From contig JAEWVF010000076.1 in NCBI GenBank assembly GCA_023459215.1, forward strand, positions 1 to 64,000: a DNA stretch of 64,000 nucleotides. The letters run 5' to 3'. The DNA comes from Chloroflexota bacterium (lineage in GTDB: Bacteria; Chloroflexota; Anaerolineae; Anaerolineales; Villigracilaceae). The notes below the pieces were generated by a model. That model was not told the origin of the DNA. It was given only the letters and a program-made list of their open reading frames with translations, and ran no database searches. Of this stretch, positions 47,675 to 57,004 are shown in pieces; within the stretch, counting starts at the first letter, position 1; the number at the start of each line of letters is the position of its first letter. The position numbers were made by a program, and so were the translations under genes.

Positions 47675-49108
47675 CTAATACAACGCAGACAATAATTGCG
47701 GGGCAAAGAGAAGAAACCCTAGCAATAGTAAAAGTATTGCCCAAGTCGCGCCAAAGGCTACGCGCCGGGTATTGCTTTTCAGCCATAAGAAACCAATAGC
47801 GAGAAGATTCAACCCTGGTTGTGCTGCAATGCACGGGCCAAGAATCATCGCATTGGGCCCGTCAAGCCCCAATACTCTAATGAGAACCTCGTAGATTAGG
47901 AAGATGAAACCATTCAGCAGGTAAAAAGCCGTAAATCCTAGCAGGAAATGAAGACCGATTGTCATGCGGGCTTGGGCAACGAATAGCCTGATAGAAAGCG
48001 CCCACCCCAGCGCAAAGGCAACAACAAGCGCGGCAATTGGGATAAGAATATCCCCCAGTGGGGCAAGCCAGGCAGGGCGAATCCCATCCTGCTGTCCAAT
48101 CCGGTTTTGCGGGTCAATCATGGTCAGGCCGCTGTCTGTTCCCGCCCAAACCCGCCCCAGATTATCCAGAACCATCACCTCAATCCAGTCGGAAGGCAAT
48201 CCCGAGTTTTCCTGGTTAAAGACTGTCCAGTTCCCGGCTGAATCAAGCCTGAACAGCCCCTCGGTTGTCCCAAGCCAGATTTGACCCTGGTCGTCCACCG
48301 CAATCGCCCTGGCGGAGGGAATACTCGACCAGGGTTCATCAAATTCAGTGATCAGGTTTCCATTTTTATCAAGCCTCGCCAACTCGGCAAAATAGGCAAA
48401 CCAAACCTGACCCTTGCTGTCCATGACAAAGGGGGCGCCACCTACCCCGTGATAATATAGACTTTCACCATTCAAATCTGGGTTATAAAAACCATTGGCA
48501 TCAGATAGCCATATTTCGCCCTGGGAATCAATAAACAAGCCGCTGACTTGCCCAACAATCTCATAAGTTGTCTCCTGCTGGCCTGGAACGATAACGGTTA
48601 AGCCATTGTACGTTCGCGCCCAGGCCCGGCCCTGCCCATCGACAACCAAATCTTGAATCATGTTGTAACCCTGGTCGCTGCCGGAACTGGGTGCTTTCGG
48701 CGTATATACCTTCCACTCACCGCTGCTATTTTGTATCGCGATCTCACCCAGGAAAGTGCCGACCCACTTTTGATTCTGCCGATCAATGGCAACCGCCAGC
48801 ACACGCCCGCTGACAGGGGCCTTGACGGCCCATCCGTTCACATCGCACAAGGAGCCATTACAGGCAGTCCAAATCTCACCATTCGAATCAATGGCAATAT
48901 CGTCCACGTTATAACCCCTTACAAAGCCAGACCAGCCGCTTTGTTTTTGGACGATTTCAAGAAATACGAGCGCATATCTACCAGCTATTAGAAATAAGAG
49001 CAACAGAACCAGAATTGTTATCGTCAGGGTTGGGGCACTTGAACTTGTTTTGAACTCAGGCGAGGTGGTATTTTCATGAAAAGGCATGTTTTCGGCAGGA
49101 GTTTTCAT
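47675..49108 (-). CDS. Beta-propeller protein with membrane helices
   Basis: A 477-aa protein with one helix at 27-50, an outward-facing propeller of repeated blades (IAIDSNGEIWTACNGS, IAVDDQGQIWLGTTEGLFRL) and five hydrophobic C-terminal helices from about 345. Its layout mirrors the gene at 45210, so the two are paralogues. No signalling output domain is present. The function is unknown; the blade type is that of two-component-regulator propellers, which may sense extracellular polymers. Confidence 0.65.
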   Translation of the reverse strand: MKTPAENMPFHENTTSPEFKTSSSAPTLTITILVLLLLFLIAGRYALVFLEIVQKQSGWSGFVRGYNVDDIAIDSNGEIWTACNGSLCDVNGWAVKAPVSGRVLAVAIDRQNQKWVGTFLGEIAIQNSSGEWKVYTPKAPSSGSDQGYNMIQDLVVDGQGRAWARTYNGLTVIVPGQQETTYEIVGQVSGLFIDSQGEIWLSDANGFYNPDLNGESLYYHGVGGAPFVMDSKGQVWFAYFAELARLDKNGNLITEFDEPWSSIPSARAIAVDDQGQIWLGTTEGLFRLDSAGNWTVFNQENSGLPSDWIEVMVLDNLGRVWAGTDSGLTMIDPQNRIGQQDGIRPAWLAPLGDILIPIAALVVAFALGWALSIRLFVAQARMTIGLHFLLGFTAFYLLNGFIFLIYEVLIRVLGLDGPNAMILGPCIAAQPGLNLLAIGFLWLKSNTRRVAFGATWAILLLLLGFLLFAPQLLSALY

Positions 49109-49265
49109 TATAATTTTCTCGAATTTCCAACAACTTTATGAATAACCATAGGCTACGGTTTCGGTGTTGCTCACGATCTGACCCACCCCTACTGGCCAGG
49201 CTGACAAAAATAAGAATTGTGATAAAAACATCGATGCTTCGGCTTTTTGAATTCACAGCAATTCA

Positions 49266-50339
49266 TCATTTATCTGTCGCATCAGGTGTATTTGATCCAA
49301 TTTCGGGAATCGATCTCGTGTTTTCGGACGATGACTCAAGATAGTCGCGCAAAATGTAAACAATGACCACGGATGAAATGACAGAACTTGCCACGCCTGA
49401 GATAATTCCTCCAACCAAATCGCCGAGCACATAGGCGCTGGAGGAAAGTGAGGCGATAAGCTGATCCAGCAGCAGGGCCGGGATCCACAAAAAGGCCGCC
49501 TGTCCATACTTTCGCAGGAGCAACCACTGCAACAAGCCAATGATCATATGGCTGCCAATAACCATCACGGCTCCAAGAACGCCGTCAGAGGGGAGGAGGA
49601 TATAAATTAAAGCAACCAGCGCCCAATCTAAAACAGCGATTGGTACCCAGGCTGCCAGAAGCCAACGGTTAGCCGTCCGCAACACAGAAATCAATAGCAT
49701 AAATTGGAGCAGCCCGGCAACGATTCCGGCTGCCAGGCTTACGCCCAGGCTCGAAGCGGCAAACAGGATTTGGCTCACGCTGGGGTCGATTAATGAGGCA
49801 AGCAGAATCCAGGCAAAAAAGGCAAAAACATTTGTCAATATCCAAAGCATAAACAGCCCGAAAGATGAAAGCTTACGAACAGGCGATGTGGCCTCAGGCT
49901 GCGATCCGGCTCTGCGATAGAGAAACCAGGCCAGGGCAAACCCGAGGCCAGATGGGACAACCAGGAAAATGAACAACATCAGCGCCGACTCGGGATCCAG
50001 CGAGTCGGGCCGGAATAAGTCTTGGTTTTCTTTCAGGGTAAGGGCCAGGTACAGGATTCCCAGTATTGTGGCAGCCATCAGGGCCAGGTTTTCATAAAAA
50101 TAAACCGCCCTGAACGTTTGTTTTTTTGTCGAAGCAATTGCCCCTGAGATAATAAACAATACCAGCGCGGGCAGAAAAACTATGTAAGTTATCAAGGCCC
50201 AGGTACCTGAACCTGAATAGATATCAATTGTCAGGATTAAAAAGATTATGCTCACAACAAAGAATAATTGGCTAAATCCTGCTGAAAAGAGGGTCAAGAT
50301 GTTGCCAAGAGTGCCTGGATGATTATTCTCCGGTTTCAT
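49266..50339 (-). CDS. Polytopic membrane protein
   Basis: A 357-aa integral membrane protein with about nine to ten hydrophobic helices, starting after AAAGGAAA. No transporter signature or catalytic motif is visible and I do not recognise the family. It is in the same leftward series as the propeller protein (157 bases apart) and the small membrane protein upstream. Confidence 0.6.
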   Translation of the reverse strand: MKPENNHPGTLGNILTLFSAGFSQLFFVVSIIFLILTIDIYSGSGTWALITYIVFLPALVLFIISGAIASTKKQTFRAVYFYENLALMAATILGILYLALTLKENQDLFRPDSLDPESALMLFIFLVVPSGLGFALAWFLYRRAGSQPEATSPVRKLSSFGLFMLWILTNVFAFFAWILLASLIDPSVSQILFAASSLGVSLAAGIVAGLLQFMLLISVLRTANRWLLAAWVPIAVLDWALVALIYILLPSDGVLGAVMVIGSHMIIGLLQWLLLRKYGQAAFLWIPALLLDQLIASLSSSAYVLGDLVGGIISGVASSVISSVVIVYILRDYLESSSENTRSIPEIGSNTPDATDK

Positions 50340-50479
50340 TTTCCTTTTCCTTTTGCAAGCGCACGTTCGAGAAAAAACAGATTAAAGGTGAAGCATCGGT
50401 GTGAAATCGAGTTTGGGCTTGAACAAACGATGGAATTGTGGCAAGGTAGCTCCAGATTGCAGGGTTAGACGGTATCCCA

Positions 50480-50863
50480 TCAATTAAATAATCGAGAGTA
50501 GAAGAACCACGCAACAGCCGGCGCCGAAAGTAAAATCAAAAAGGCAACCAAAGTGCGCCCCTTATTGATTAGTATCCTGGAAATGATGATAGCTCCCATT
50601 GCCCAAAAGAGAGCAATCACTAGACTCGCACCATTGGTTACCAAATCCCAGAGAATTAGCTGAAAATTAAATAGCGCGATTCCCGCATATAAAACGCTCG
50701 TAATCGCATGAATCCTTCTCGGGATCTTGGTATTGGGTTTGGCCGGAGTTTTTATTTCTGCTATCACAAGAATAGCAAAAGATGACGTTAATATTGCCGG
50801 TATCAAACAAGCCAAACCAAACACAGCCGCTGCCATTATTAGGTTTCCCAGAGTCTCATCCAT
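50480..50863 (-). CDS. Small four-helix membrane protein
   Basis: A 127-aa protein starting MDETLGNLIMAAAVFGLACL after GGAGGCAAAAT, with four hydrophobic helices. The longer reading from 50929 would run into the upstream gene and lacks a ribosome site. Family not recognised. Part of the leftward membrane-protein series. Confidence 0.6.
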   Translation of the reverse strand: MDETLGNLIMAAAVFGLACLIPAILTSSFAILVIAEIKTPAKPNTKIPRRIHAITSVLYAGIALFNFQLILWDLVTNGASLVIALFWAMGAIIISRILINKGRTLVAFLILLSAPAVAWFFYSRLFN

Positions 50864-50889
50864 ATTTTGCCTCCACTGTTGGTCAAACC

Positions 50890-52104
50890 CTATTTTGTTA
50901 CAGTCATGGTTGCAACCAGGTTTGCCCAAATATATTCATTTCGAGAAAAATTTTCGGGCGAGGATAAAGTCGAAATATTGATTGCGTTGGTTCCCACCAG
51001 GGTTGCGATGTAAACGGCGTTATATTTTATATATCCTGGCAATCCAGTGTTTTCAAGATCGCTTATTTCAATAATCACCACAGGATATTCCCCTATCTTG
51101 CTTTGCTCAAACCGCGTAATTTTTCCTCCAACGGCGGCTTCAAAGTCGGCCTTTTCTTGCTCACTATAGGGGACACCGATGAACGTGTCTGTTTCGCCGT
51201 CATAACCGACACTGGTGGATGTCAAAACGTTGAAAAACTCCACATCAATGGGAACGGAATCAACAAAACGTTCGAGATGTTCTTCCGGCATCCAGAGAGT
51301 GGCATCAGGGACAAATACAAAATTTGTTGGGATTTCAAACTCAATTGGAAAATCAAAGAGAAGACTCCCGTGAAACTGACTCAAGGTAATGGAGCGGAAA
51401 CTGATTCCTGGGATTGGATCGGGGGGCGTGGGGGTAAGTAGCTGGGATTCCTGCTGCGGTGTGGGAGAGTCCGTGGCAGCCATTGGGGCTGGTGTCAGGC
51501 TGGAAGAAGCCGGAATGCTGGAAGCCCCGGCAAAATCGGCAGGGGGACAGCCATAAGAGGCACTTTCAGCCTTGATGGATGGAAATTTGGTAATCTCAGG
51601 GTCATTTGGGAAGGCTGCAAACAGGTTTGCCGGAGGGTAAACATAGCCAACATATGCCCCAGAAGCTGTGATGCGAGAATTCTCAGTGATTTTCTCAACC
51701 CCTTGACCCTGGTCAGGCAGGTAGATTAGCAAATAATAGCCGTGTAAGCCTGCGGCTTCCATGTCGCCGATGTAAGCGTAAACCAGGGTTCCATCTACAC
51801 CTTCGCTAGGGCTAAGCAGGCGCTGCGCTTCTACTACGACCGCATCGACAGAAAGGTAGATTTCGCCTGGTTCTGTTGCGGCAAGCTCATATAACTCCTT
51901 GCCTTTAACCTGTTTCGCATCATGTGGCAATTCATAACTGGCAATGGTAACAGTGCAATCATCCTCTTCAGCCACTGCTTCGGACTTAGGGGTTGCTGTC
52001 GGCACCAAGTCGGGCGAGGTTTTGGGTGCAAACAGCCCGCAACTGAGATTGGCCAGGAATAAGGCTATGGTAGTGAAAACCAAGGTAAGGTTTTTGTTTT
52101 TCAT
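50890..52104 (-). CDS. Secreted lipoprotein of unknown function
   Basis: A 404-aa lipoprotein with lipobox LANLSC (Cys22), a low-complexity threonine/proline linker, a first domain (about 50-190) and a second (about 235-400), both strand-rich. The linker SLTPAPMAATDSPTPQQESQ between them is typical of surface lipoproteins in Chloroflexota. I see no enzymatic motif. It precedes the small membrane protein by 26 bases and probably shares a transcript. Confidence 0.65.
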   Translation of the reverse strand: MKNKNLTLVFTTIALFLANLSCGLFAPKTSPDLVPTATPKSEAVAEEDDCTVTIASYELPHDAKQVKGKELYELAATEPGEIYLSVDAVVVEAQRLLSPSEGVDGTLVYAYIGDMEAAGLHGYYLLIYLPDQGQGVEKITENSRITASGAYVGYVYPPANLFAAFPNDPEITKFPSIKAESASYGCPPADFAGASSIPASSSLTPAPMAATDSPTPQQESQLLTPTPPDPIPGISFRSITLSQFHGSLLFDFPIEFEIPTNFVFVPDATLWMPEEHLERFVDSVPIDVEFFNVLTSTSVGYDGETDTFIGVPYSEQEKADFEAAVGGKITRFEQSKIGEYPVVIIEISDLENTGLPGYIKYNAVYIATLVGTNAINISTLSSPENFSRNEYIWANLVATMTVTK

Positions 52105-52209
52105 TCCGAAGATTCCTTCAACTTTTTGTACAGAATGGCCGTAATCATCTAAATCAAGAGTCCAATGACGACCAGGGATATGATGAATTCACCAGTCGAG
52201 AAACGTTTC

Positions 52210-53643
52210 CTATTTCGGTTGCCAGACGGGAGAGAAATCACCCGACTCTGTCTCCGTGAGTCTGATTAGGTTGCTCCCATCAACCCGCATCACGTAGATG
52301 ACCGCATTCCAAGTACTGCGATTCGACTCAAACACGATCCATTTCCCGTCTGGAGACCAGGCCGGGGCATCGTCAGTGAAGGGAGAGTTTGTCAGGCGTT
52401 TTAGGTTGCTACCGTCAGCATTCATCAGATAAATTTCCATATTGCCATCTCGATTGGAGGCAAAGGCGATCTGTTTCCCGTCTGGTGAGAAGGCGGGGCG
52501 GTAATCATCCGCCGGGTTATTGGTCAGGCGAATCAGGGAAGAGCCATCGGTGTTCATTAAGTAGATTTCCCCGTTTCCTTCTTCCCACGAGGCAAAGGCA
52601 ATCTGCTTTCCATCCGGTGACCAGGCAGGCTCGTCCTCGTCCGCCAGGGTACGAGTCAGGTTGGTCTGGTTGCCACCATCGGCTTGCATCACATAAATCT
52701 CTTGGTTCCCGTCCCGCCTCGAGACGAATGCGATCTGCTTTCCATCCGGCGACCAGACAGGACGAAGATTGTCTTGCCCAGTGTCAGTAAGGCGGGTCAG
52801 ACCGCTACCATCGGCATTGATTACATAAATACAAATAGTGGAACTGTCAACTACAGATGCGAAGGCAATTTTCTTTCCATCGGGAGACCACGACGGATCG
52901 CCCCCATTCTGGGTTAGAGGCATTAGACCGCTGCCATCAGCGTTTATGACAACGATAGACCCAACCCCATCAGCTGTGGATGAGAAAGCGATTCGCCCTT
53001 GAAGATCGGCTGGTCGAGGGGCGTGGGTTGGTTCAACAATCAGCGTAGCTGTCCCTGCTGCGATCAGCTTGCCTGGGTTTGTTGCATTGTCTGAGTTGAA
53101 CGCATTGCCCAGGTCTAAGGCAAAAAACAATCCCACCGCCACCAGACAACACCCGATAACCAGTAGCAGCCCACAACCTGCTACCAGCTTTACTTCCTTT
53201 TTAGAGATCAGGCGCGGGTTCTTTTGCCGACGCTCCGCGATTTTATTGAGCGCCAGGCCGCTCCAAGTTGTTATGGCAAAAATCGCTAATAGAATGGCTG
53301 TAATTACGTGAAGCAAGAATCCAATGATGACCAGAGCAGCGATGAATTCGCCTGCATCTCCGCTCATTCCTATACCCAAAGTAAATATGAAGTTAACAGG
53401 TAGCGTGAGCAGGCAAAGCAAGTTGGCAACCAACAGTGCACAGCCGATAAAAGGAAGTTTCTGCTTGGTTGCAGTAAGGGTTGCCGATAAACTGGATTTA
53501 AATGCATCGCCGCCTGAAATACCAGGCTGAGTTTGATCGGTTTTGAATCTATTTAAGAAAAGGAACACACCGATTGAAAATGGCAGGCCGCACAGGAAAG
53601 TGATAAAAATTAAGATTTGGGTTGGGTCGACAACTAAATCCAT
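52210..53643 (-). CDS. Membrane-anchored TolB-like propeller protein
   Basis: A 477-aa protein with four hydrophobic helices in the first 175 residues and a C-terminal TolB/PD40 propeller of six or more blades, each with the repeat PxWSPDGKxIAFxS (for instance DPSWSPDGKKIAFAS). The start at 53643 follows GGAGAGCACAATTT; the longer reading has none. PD40 propellers bind proteins or sugars outside the cell. The repeat unit is well preserved at the DNA level. Confidence 0.75.
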   Translation of the reverse strand: MDLVVDPTQILIFITFLCGLPFSIGVFLFLNRFKTDQTQPGISGGDAFKSSLSATLTATKQKLPFIGCALLVANLLCLLTLPVNFIFTLGIGMSGDAGEFIAALVIIGFLLHVITAILLAIFAITTWSGLALNKIAERRQKNPRLISKKEVKLVAGCGLLLVIGCCLVAVGLFFALDLGNAFNSDNATNPGKLIAAGTATLIVEPTHAPRPADLQGRIAFSSTADGVGSIVVINADGSGLMPLTQNGGDPSWSPDGKKIAFASVVDSSTICIYVINADGSGLTRLTDTGQDNLRPVWSPDGKQIAFVSRRDGNQEIYVMQADGGNQTNLTRTLADEDEPAWSPDGKQIAFASWEEGNGEIYLMNTDGSSLIRLTNNPADDYRPAFSPDGKQIAFASNRDGNMEIYLMNADGSNLKRLTNSPFTDDAPAWSPDGKWIVFESNRSTWNAVIYVMRVDGSNLIRLTETESGDFSPVWQPK

Positions 53644-54134
53644 AAATTGTGCTCTCCTTTGCTGTTTCTTGTATAAGTGTCTAAGCTGAATCTGGCAAAA
53701 ACAAGGCAAAACAGGTATCCTGGGCCTGGGCCAGATAATTACGCAGATTCAGTAAAACAACAATACAGCAGAATCTTGCGTATTGCAACCAACAATATCC
53801 AGTTTGCGTCGAAAAAATTCTTGCAGCATAAACCCGGTGAGATGGGTTGGCTGTTATATATTTCAATTCAAAATATCAGGCACTTGGAAATAGATGGTTT
53901 GAACAAACATATGGTTTAGATTACACACAAAAGAGATGTTGTTCTTTGCGCAAGAGCAAAGAACAACATCTCTCTCCTTCTATAATTTAAAGTTTATTCA
54001 GTTTTCAAAACTAAGTTTGGGCAAGTATTGGGAGCTTTTGGCCGTAAATGTGCTCAACTTTTGCAGATAACCTTTCAGACACTCAATGTTATGTTCTTCG
54101 CTGCTGGGCCACAACAAGCAAGCTCTCGCTGGAA
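53644..54134. other. Gap with a box-bearing hairpin and a possible gene relic
   Basis: It holds the palindrome at 53932-53973. Left of it, an ATG at 53910 (minus strand) opens a frame with two stops early on, then FMLQEFFRRKLDIVGC, which loosely resembles the cysteine end of DUF1858. This may be a third decayed DUF1858 gene behind the same promoter type. Otherwise nothing is supported. Confidence 0.35.
53932..53973 (-). promoter_or_regulatory. Perfect palindrome with a TTTGCGC box
   Basis: 18-bp arms (AGAGATGTTGTTCTTTGC and its complement) enclose TTTGCGCAAGAGCAAA at 53945-53960, the exact box found before DUF1858-nirS. The arms outside the box have a different sequence but still pair. Confidence 0.7.
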
Positions 54135-54497
54135 TTACCCTCCAACGTAAAGGAAAATTGTGACAAAGGCCAGCGTCCATGCCAGGCAACTCCCCAGGTT
54201 CAGGAGCATGCCAAGGATGGGCAGCACTTTTCGGTAGCCTTTTTGGAAAACTGACCAAATTCCAAGCCCAAGCGATACCAGCGCCAAGAGCGCGCAAAGT
54301 GGCGCTGCGATGAAATAAATACTGGTAGGAATTGAATAGTATTCTGTCAGGCTCAGTTTCAAGAATGTCAAGTCGATATAGATAAATGTGGCGTAACAGG
54401 CTAAGATTACCCAGGGAAGAAAACTCAGGACGAAAACGGCTATCCCAAGTTTAGAATGCGAGCGATGCGAGGGGGTTAATTCTGTAGAGTCCATCAT
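54135..54497 (-). CDS. Small membrane protein, copy 1 of a tandem pair
   Basis: A 120-aa protein (MMDSTELTPSHRSHSKLGIA) with three hydrophobic helices of the DUF4190-like kind; the segment FQKGYRKVLPILGMLL before the last helix is shared with the gene at 54611. The start follows AAAGGAAT. It is a tandem paralogue; the DNA in the shared segment is nearly identical. Confidence 0.65.
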   Translation of the reverse strand: MMDSTELTPSHRSHSKLGIAVFVLSFLPWVILACYATFIYIDLTFLKLSLTEYYSIPTSIYFIAAPLCALLALVSLGLGIWSVFQKGYRKVLPILGMLLNLGSCLAWTLAFVTIFLYVGG

Positions 54498-54610
54498 TAT
54501 TCCTTTCGTTGTCTGGCGAGGGAACTGAGGCAACCGCGTTTGCGCGATTACAGGCAGATAAGCTGAACCACACGGGAGAGTAAACCTTCAGGCAATATGT
54601 TCGGCAACGG

Positions 54611-55006
54611 TCACAATCCAAACGAGACGTAAACCCAAAACGTGTAGAAGGCCAGTATCCACAGCAGGCAATTGACCAGGGTCAGGATCATGCCAAGTAT
54701 GGGCAGCACTTTTCGGTAGCCCTTTTGGAAAAAGGACCCAATTCCAAGCCCCAACGACAACAAGGCCAAGAGCGCGCTAAACAGGATTGCAATTACGTAA
54801 AACTCAGGAGGCCCGAATTGACCAAATAACCGGGGGATATTATCAGTTGCATCAAGATTATCAGTGAAATCAAAATATAGATACGTCAGGTAACAGCATA
54901 AAAACGCCCACGGGAGCAGGGCTAGAAAGAACGTTGCCAGGCCAAGCTTGGAATGTGTTCTGGGCGAAGAAGACTCGGTTATTTTTTCCATTTTTATGGT
55001 TCCCAT
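54611..55006 (-). CDS. Small membrane protein, copy 2 of a tandem pair
   Basis: A 131-aa protein with three to four hydrophobic helices, sharing HSKLGLATFFLALLPWAF and FQKGYRKVLPILGM with the gene at 54135. A start at 54991 (MEKITESSS) is equally possible; neither has a strong ribosome site. DUF4190/DUF4064-like. It follows the nuclease-family gene by 15 bases, so it probably shares its transcript. Confidence 0.65.
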   Translation of the reverse strand: MGTIKMEKITESSSPRTHSKLGLATFFLALLPWAFLCCYLTYLYFDFTDNLDATDNIPRLFGQFGPPEFYVIAILFSALLALLSLGLGIGSFFQKGYRKVLPILGMILTLVNCLLWILAFYTFWVYVSFGL

Positions 55007-55021
55007 TGATGTTGTCCGCGG

Positions 55022-56116
55022 CTACTCGGGCAACTGTACCTGTAAAATAACGGGCAGATGGTCTGAAATCTGCAGGGTATCCTGCGTTCGGATAGAATAT
55101 TCACCGATGGTCAAGCCATTTGAAACAAAAAAATAGTCAAGGGTGCGGTCCGGGTCTGGAATGGCTGGGTCGTTGGGCCAGCGCGTTAGCCACTTTTCAT
55201 AGTCGCTGCCACTGGTGTCTTCCAGAGAAGGCACAACGGCGTAACGATCCGTCAGGAAAACAATCTCGCTCGAGGGGTTGTAATATTTTTGCTGGGGTGG
55301 GGACAGACGCGCATAGGATGCCTGATCAGGAGGCAGCAAGTTGAAATCCCCGCCCAAAACCCAGGGGATGTTGGCCTGATCCAATTCGCGCAGTGCCTGG
55401 TCAATTTCAGCCACCTGCAAATCTTTTGCATTAGAACCGGGTACATATAAATCCAAGTGCAGGGTCAGGGCGACAAACTCACCGCCATTGGTTAAGGGCA
55501 GGTGGGCCTTAAGGATGGCCGGTTGGATTTTGAACTGGTTTTCGAGAAAACTTTTGTTCGCGCTGGAGAGTTGAATCCGTTCTGCCGAGCTAATCTGGTA
55601 TTTCGATAGGATGGCTACCTGCCAGCCAACGCTGCCATGAATGCGTGGGTGTGGAACGTAGGCAGATTTCCAATCAAAGGCAGAAGTAACACAGGGATAC
55701 TCTGGCAGCATGGCACTCAGGCGGGCCAGTTGATCTTCGTAATAGGTGCGTTCAGCGCCCGAATCAATTTCCTGGATGAGCAAAATGTCGGGGGATTCTT
55801 CCCTGACCACACGCACCAGCTCATCAAAGGTGGCAGTAATGTCTTCCGGTGACGGCTTTTCATCCGGGCCATCATTGCCAGGCAGGTCGCTCCAAAAAAC
55901 ATAATTCTTGCCCGACATGGTTTGGACATTCCAGGTCAGAATTTTTATGGTTTGCCCCGCGCCCAATTGGGGCACTGAGGCTTCGCAGGTAACCGGCGCA
56001 GTTTCAAAGGCCGCCGGGTGGTAATTCCCCAGCCAGAGAAAACCTACCAGAGCCAGTAGAATAACCAGAACTAACGCGCCCAGCCAACGAAAAATAACTT
56101 CCAGTACTTTTCTCAT
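55022..56116 (-). CDS. Membrane-anchored endonuclease/exonuclease/phosphatase-family protein
   Basis: A 364-aa protein with an N-terminal membrane helix (about 10-32) and an EEP hydrolase domain: LTWNVQ (about 60), IQEIDS with the metal-binding Glu, GGDFNLLP and SDHLPV with the catalytic His. EEP enzymes act on DNA, phosphoinositides or sphingolipids. The outside location suggested by the anchor points to a phosphodiesterase on extracellular substrates. The start follows GGAGGTATAAAGC. Confidence 0.8.
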   Translation of the reverse strand: MRKVLEVIFRWLGALVLVILLALVGFLWLGNYHPAAFETAPVTCEASVPQLGAGQTIKILTWNVQTMSGKNYVFWSDLPGNDGPDEKPSPEDITATFDELVRVVREESPDILLIQEIDSGAERTYYEDQLARLSAMLPEYPCVTSAFDWKSAYVPHPRIHGSVGWQVAILSKYQISSAERIQLSSANKSFLENQFKIQPAILKAHLPLTNGGEFVALTLHLDLYVPGSNAKDLQVAEIDQALRELDQANIPWVLGGDFNLLPPDQASYARLSPPQQKYYNPSSEIVFLTDRYAVVPSLEDTSGSDYEKWLTRWPNDPAIPDPDRTLDYFFVSNGLTIGEYSIRTQDTLQISDHLPVILQVQLPE

Positions 56117-56221
56117 GCTTTATACCTCCTGCCAATCCAATCGTAGAAGATGCTCAAATTGCAATCCTTCGACTCTTCTCTGTGAACATTTTTTCGTATT
56201 GAGCGGAAATTCGAATTGCTT

Positions 56222-56408
56222 TATGCAACTTCGAGAGCAAAAAACCCTGGAGATAGCTTGTAAGAAACAACGGCTTCATTCTGGAAGCAAAAACGCTCAA
56301 GATAACAGCCGGGGCAAACCAAGTTTGAGGAACAGGAATATCGCGATAATTTGCAGATAAATTTTTAACACCTGGTCAATTGTCCAGCCTCGGTTGATGG
56401 TTGACCAT
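56222..56408 (-). pseudogene. Decayed DUF1858 gene
   Basis: On the minus strand, segments encoding GWTIDQVLKIYLQIIAIFL and, in another frame, CPGCYLERFCFQNEAV then SYKL match the intact DUF1858 protein at 44781, and the DNA is clearly related. At least two frameshifts separate the parts and ATG at 56408. The promoter box upstream is preserved. No nirS follows it. Confidence 0.8.
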
Positions 56409-56414
56409 GTAAAT

Positions 56415-56472
56415 AGTGTATTGAAAAATTGGCATCCTTCTTTGCGCAAGAACAAAGAAAGATGCCAATTTT
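56415..56472 (-). promoter_or_regulatory. Promoter box and palindrome of the DUF1858 pseudogene
   Basis: Box TTTGCGCAAGAACAAA (56441-56456) within a near-perfect palindrome (56425-56472, 20-bp arms, one mismatch). The -10 candidate TACACT (56420 to 56415) lies 28.5 bases from the box centre, and the original ATG 12 bases further, as in the nirS promoter. Confidence 0.65.
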
Positions 56473-56575
56473 AATAATTTTCTCGATATTTTAGAGTTTG
56501 CTGTTCAATCCCTGGTGAGCTTCTTCCTATGCAGAGTGGAACGTTGCTTGCACCCTGTTCTGCCCTGGCGCCTTT

Positions 56576-57004
56576 CTAGAATGAACTTTTGGATAGGCTG
56601 GGAAACTTGGGAGGATAAATTCGCTGCCAGTTTCCCAGCGCGAATGTGGCAAAGCCGAGCGTTTGCAGGACGCGAGCCAATAAGGCGAGCCAGGAAATAC
56701 CTGCCAGCGGAGAAAGCATCGAGACAAGGATTCCCAGGTTGACCAGAACGAAAGCTGACCAACTCCAGCGCTCATCGCCGCGAGGAGCGCTGCTTGCCAG
56801 CCTGGGCAAAATCCAAAAGGCGACGCCCAGCGCCAGTTGGGTCATCCAGCCCAGGAACATCAACTCGATGTGGGCGGGGAGCAATGCCCAAACCAGTGGG
56901 GCAAAAAGGATGCCCTTGTTGGCCAAGATCAACGCGCCGAAGGTGAATCCCAGGAACAGGTAAACCAGCGAGGCGCGGATAAAAAAGCGACTGAGCCTGG
57001 GCAT
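56576..57004 (-). CDS. Four-helix protein resembling part of haem-copper oxidase subunit I
   Basis: A 142-aa membrane protein with four helices and the segment HIELMFLGWMTQLALGVAFW, reminiscent of a haem-binding helix of cbb3/NO-reductase subunit I. It is far too short for an oxidase. The next gene upstream is a paralogue with HLLTFGWLTQLIFGIALW. Last gene of the NnrS-like operon, starting one base after the upstream stop. Role unknown, perhaps a haem or nitric oxide related membrane protein. Confidence 0.6.
   Translation of the reverse strand: MPRLSRFFIRASLVYLFLGFTFGALILANKGILFAPLVWALLPAHIELMFLGWMTQLALGVAFWILPRLASSAPRGDERWSWSAFVLVNLGILVSMLSPLAGISWLALLARVLQTLGFATFALGNWQRIYPPKFPSLSKSSF

Noticed and set aside
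53998..54297. A 99-codon reverse frame partly overlapping the small membrane gene at 54135
   Set aside because: Most of it is the other frame of a supported gene; the rest shows no family resemblance and no ribosome site.
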